A program made the position numbers and the translations under genes. Source: Gemmatimonas sp. UBA7669 (lineage in GTDB: Bacteria > Gemmatimonadota > Gemmatimonadetes > Gemmatimonadales > Gemmatimonadaceae). Taken from it: a DNA stretch of 13,983 nucleotides. Of the stretch, positions 13,964 to 13,983 are shown piece by piece. The notes beneath the pieces are model-generated. The model had not been told where the DNA came from and made no database searches. It worked only from the letters and a program-made list of their open reading frames with translations. The DNA lies in NCBI RefSeq assembly GCF_002483225.1, contig NZ_DLHL01000058.1, positions 1 through 13,983 on the forward strand. The letters are read 5' to 3'. How positions within the stretch are numbered: position 1 is the stretch's first letter; each line of letters begins with the position of its first letter.

Positions 13964-13978
13964 CAGGGTGCTGAAAAA
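13956..13978 (-). repeat. Right copy of window-terminal inverted repeat
   Basis: Reverse complement of 5-27 at 21 of 23 positions. It begins within the last two sense codons of the PLP enzyme, supplies its TAG stop, and continues with cagggtgctgaaaaa, identical to the complement of 5-19. It has no convincing terminator structure of its own. Confidence 0.75.
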
Positions 13979-13983
13979 CCGGT

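Noticed and set aside
1..13983. A defence island, secondary-metabolite cluster, prophage or CRISPR system
   Set aside because: No nuclease, methylase, toxin-antitoxin pair, phage structural gene, integrase or regularly spaced repeats can be seen; most genes are single-copy housekeeping functions.

Overview
The window is a GC-rich bacterial chromosome segment with short intergenic gaps and mostly housekeeping genes. I see no integrase, transposase, CRISPR array, tRNA or rRNA. The GC-rich coding style, a GlmM beginning with SGVRG instead of GTDGIRG, and a lone degenerate adenylate-former-like gene next to glmM make me think of Gemmatimonadota or a similar soil or freshwater phylum. That placement is a guess from memory, not a result.

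Layout, left to right: a repeat patch (1-120); maf (minus) divergent from metZ (plus); metZ convergent with dtd (minus); dtd divergent from an unrecognised 528-residue coiled-coil protein (plus); a very large hairpin (4341-4423) between that gene and the convergent prfC (minus); a small GNAT gene (minus) upstream of prfC; an ankyrin-repeat gene (plus) whose 3' end overlaps glmS; the operon glmM-glmS (minus); a divergent gene (plus) that looks like half of an adenylate-forming enzyme without its ATP loop; an HD-GYP response regulator (minus); and a cystathionine gamma-synthase/lyase-type enzyme (plus) that ends inside the right-hand repeat. No gene-free stretch reaches 300 bases.

How the genes work together: glmM and glmS carry out consecutive steps towards UDP-GlcNAc (fructose-6-P to glucosamine-6-P, then to glucosamine-1-P), which feeds peptidoglycan and lipid A or other glycans. 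metZ and the second PLP enzyme at the right end belong to the same Cys/Met fold-type I family and together suggest homoserine sulfhydrylation plus transsulfuration. prfC and dtd are translation accessory factors, and Maf is a nucleotide house-cleaning enzyme. The HD-GYP regulator implies c-di-GMP signalling.

No clear multi-gene novel system is visible. The points most worth a second look are: (i) a 23-bp inverted repeat at the two extreme ends of the window, with the last gene's stop codon inside it; (ii) the unknown 528-residue protein; (iii) the ATP-loop-less ANL-like protein beside a double CACGTG element; and (iv) the hairpins at 4341-4423 and directly before the prfC start codon.
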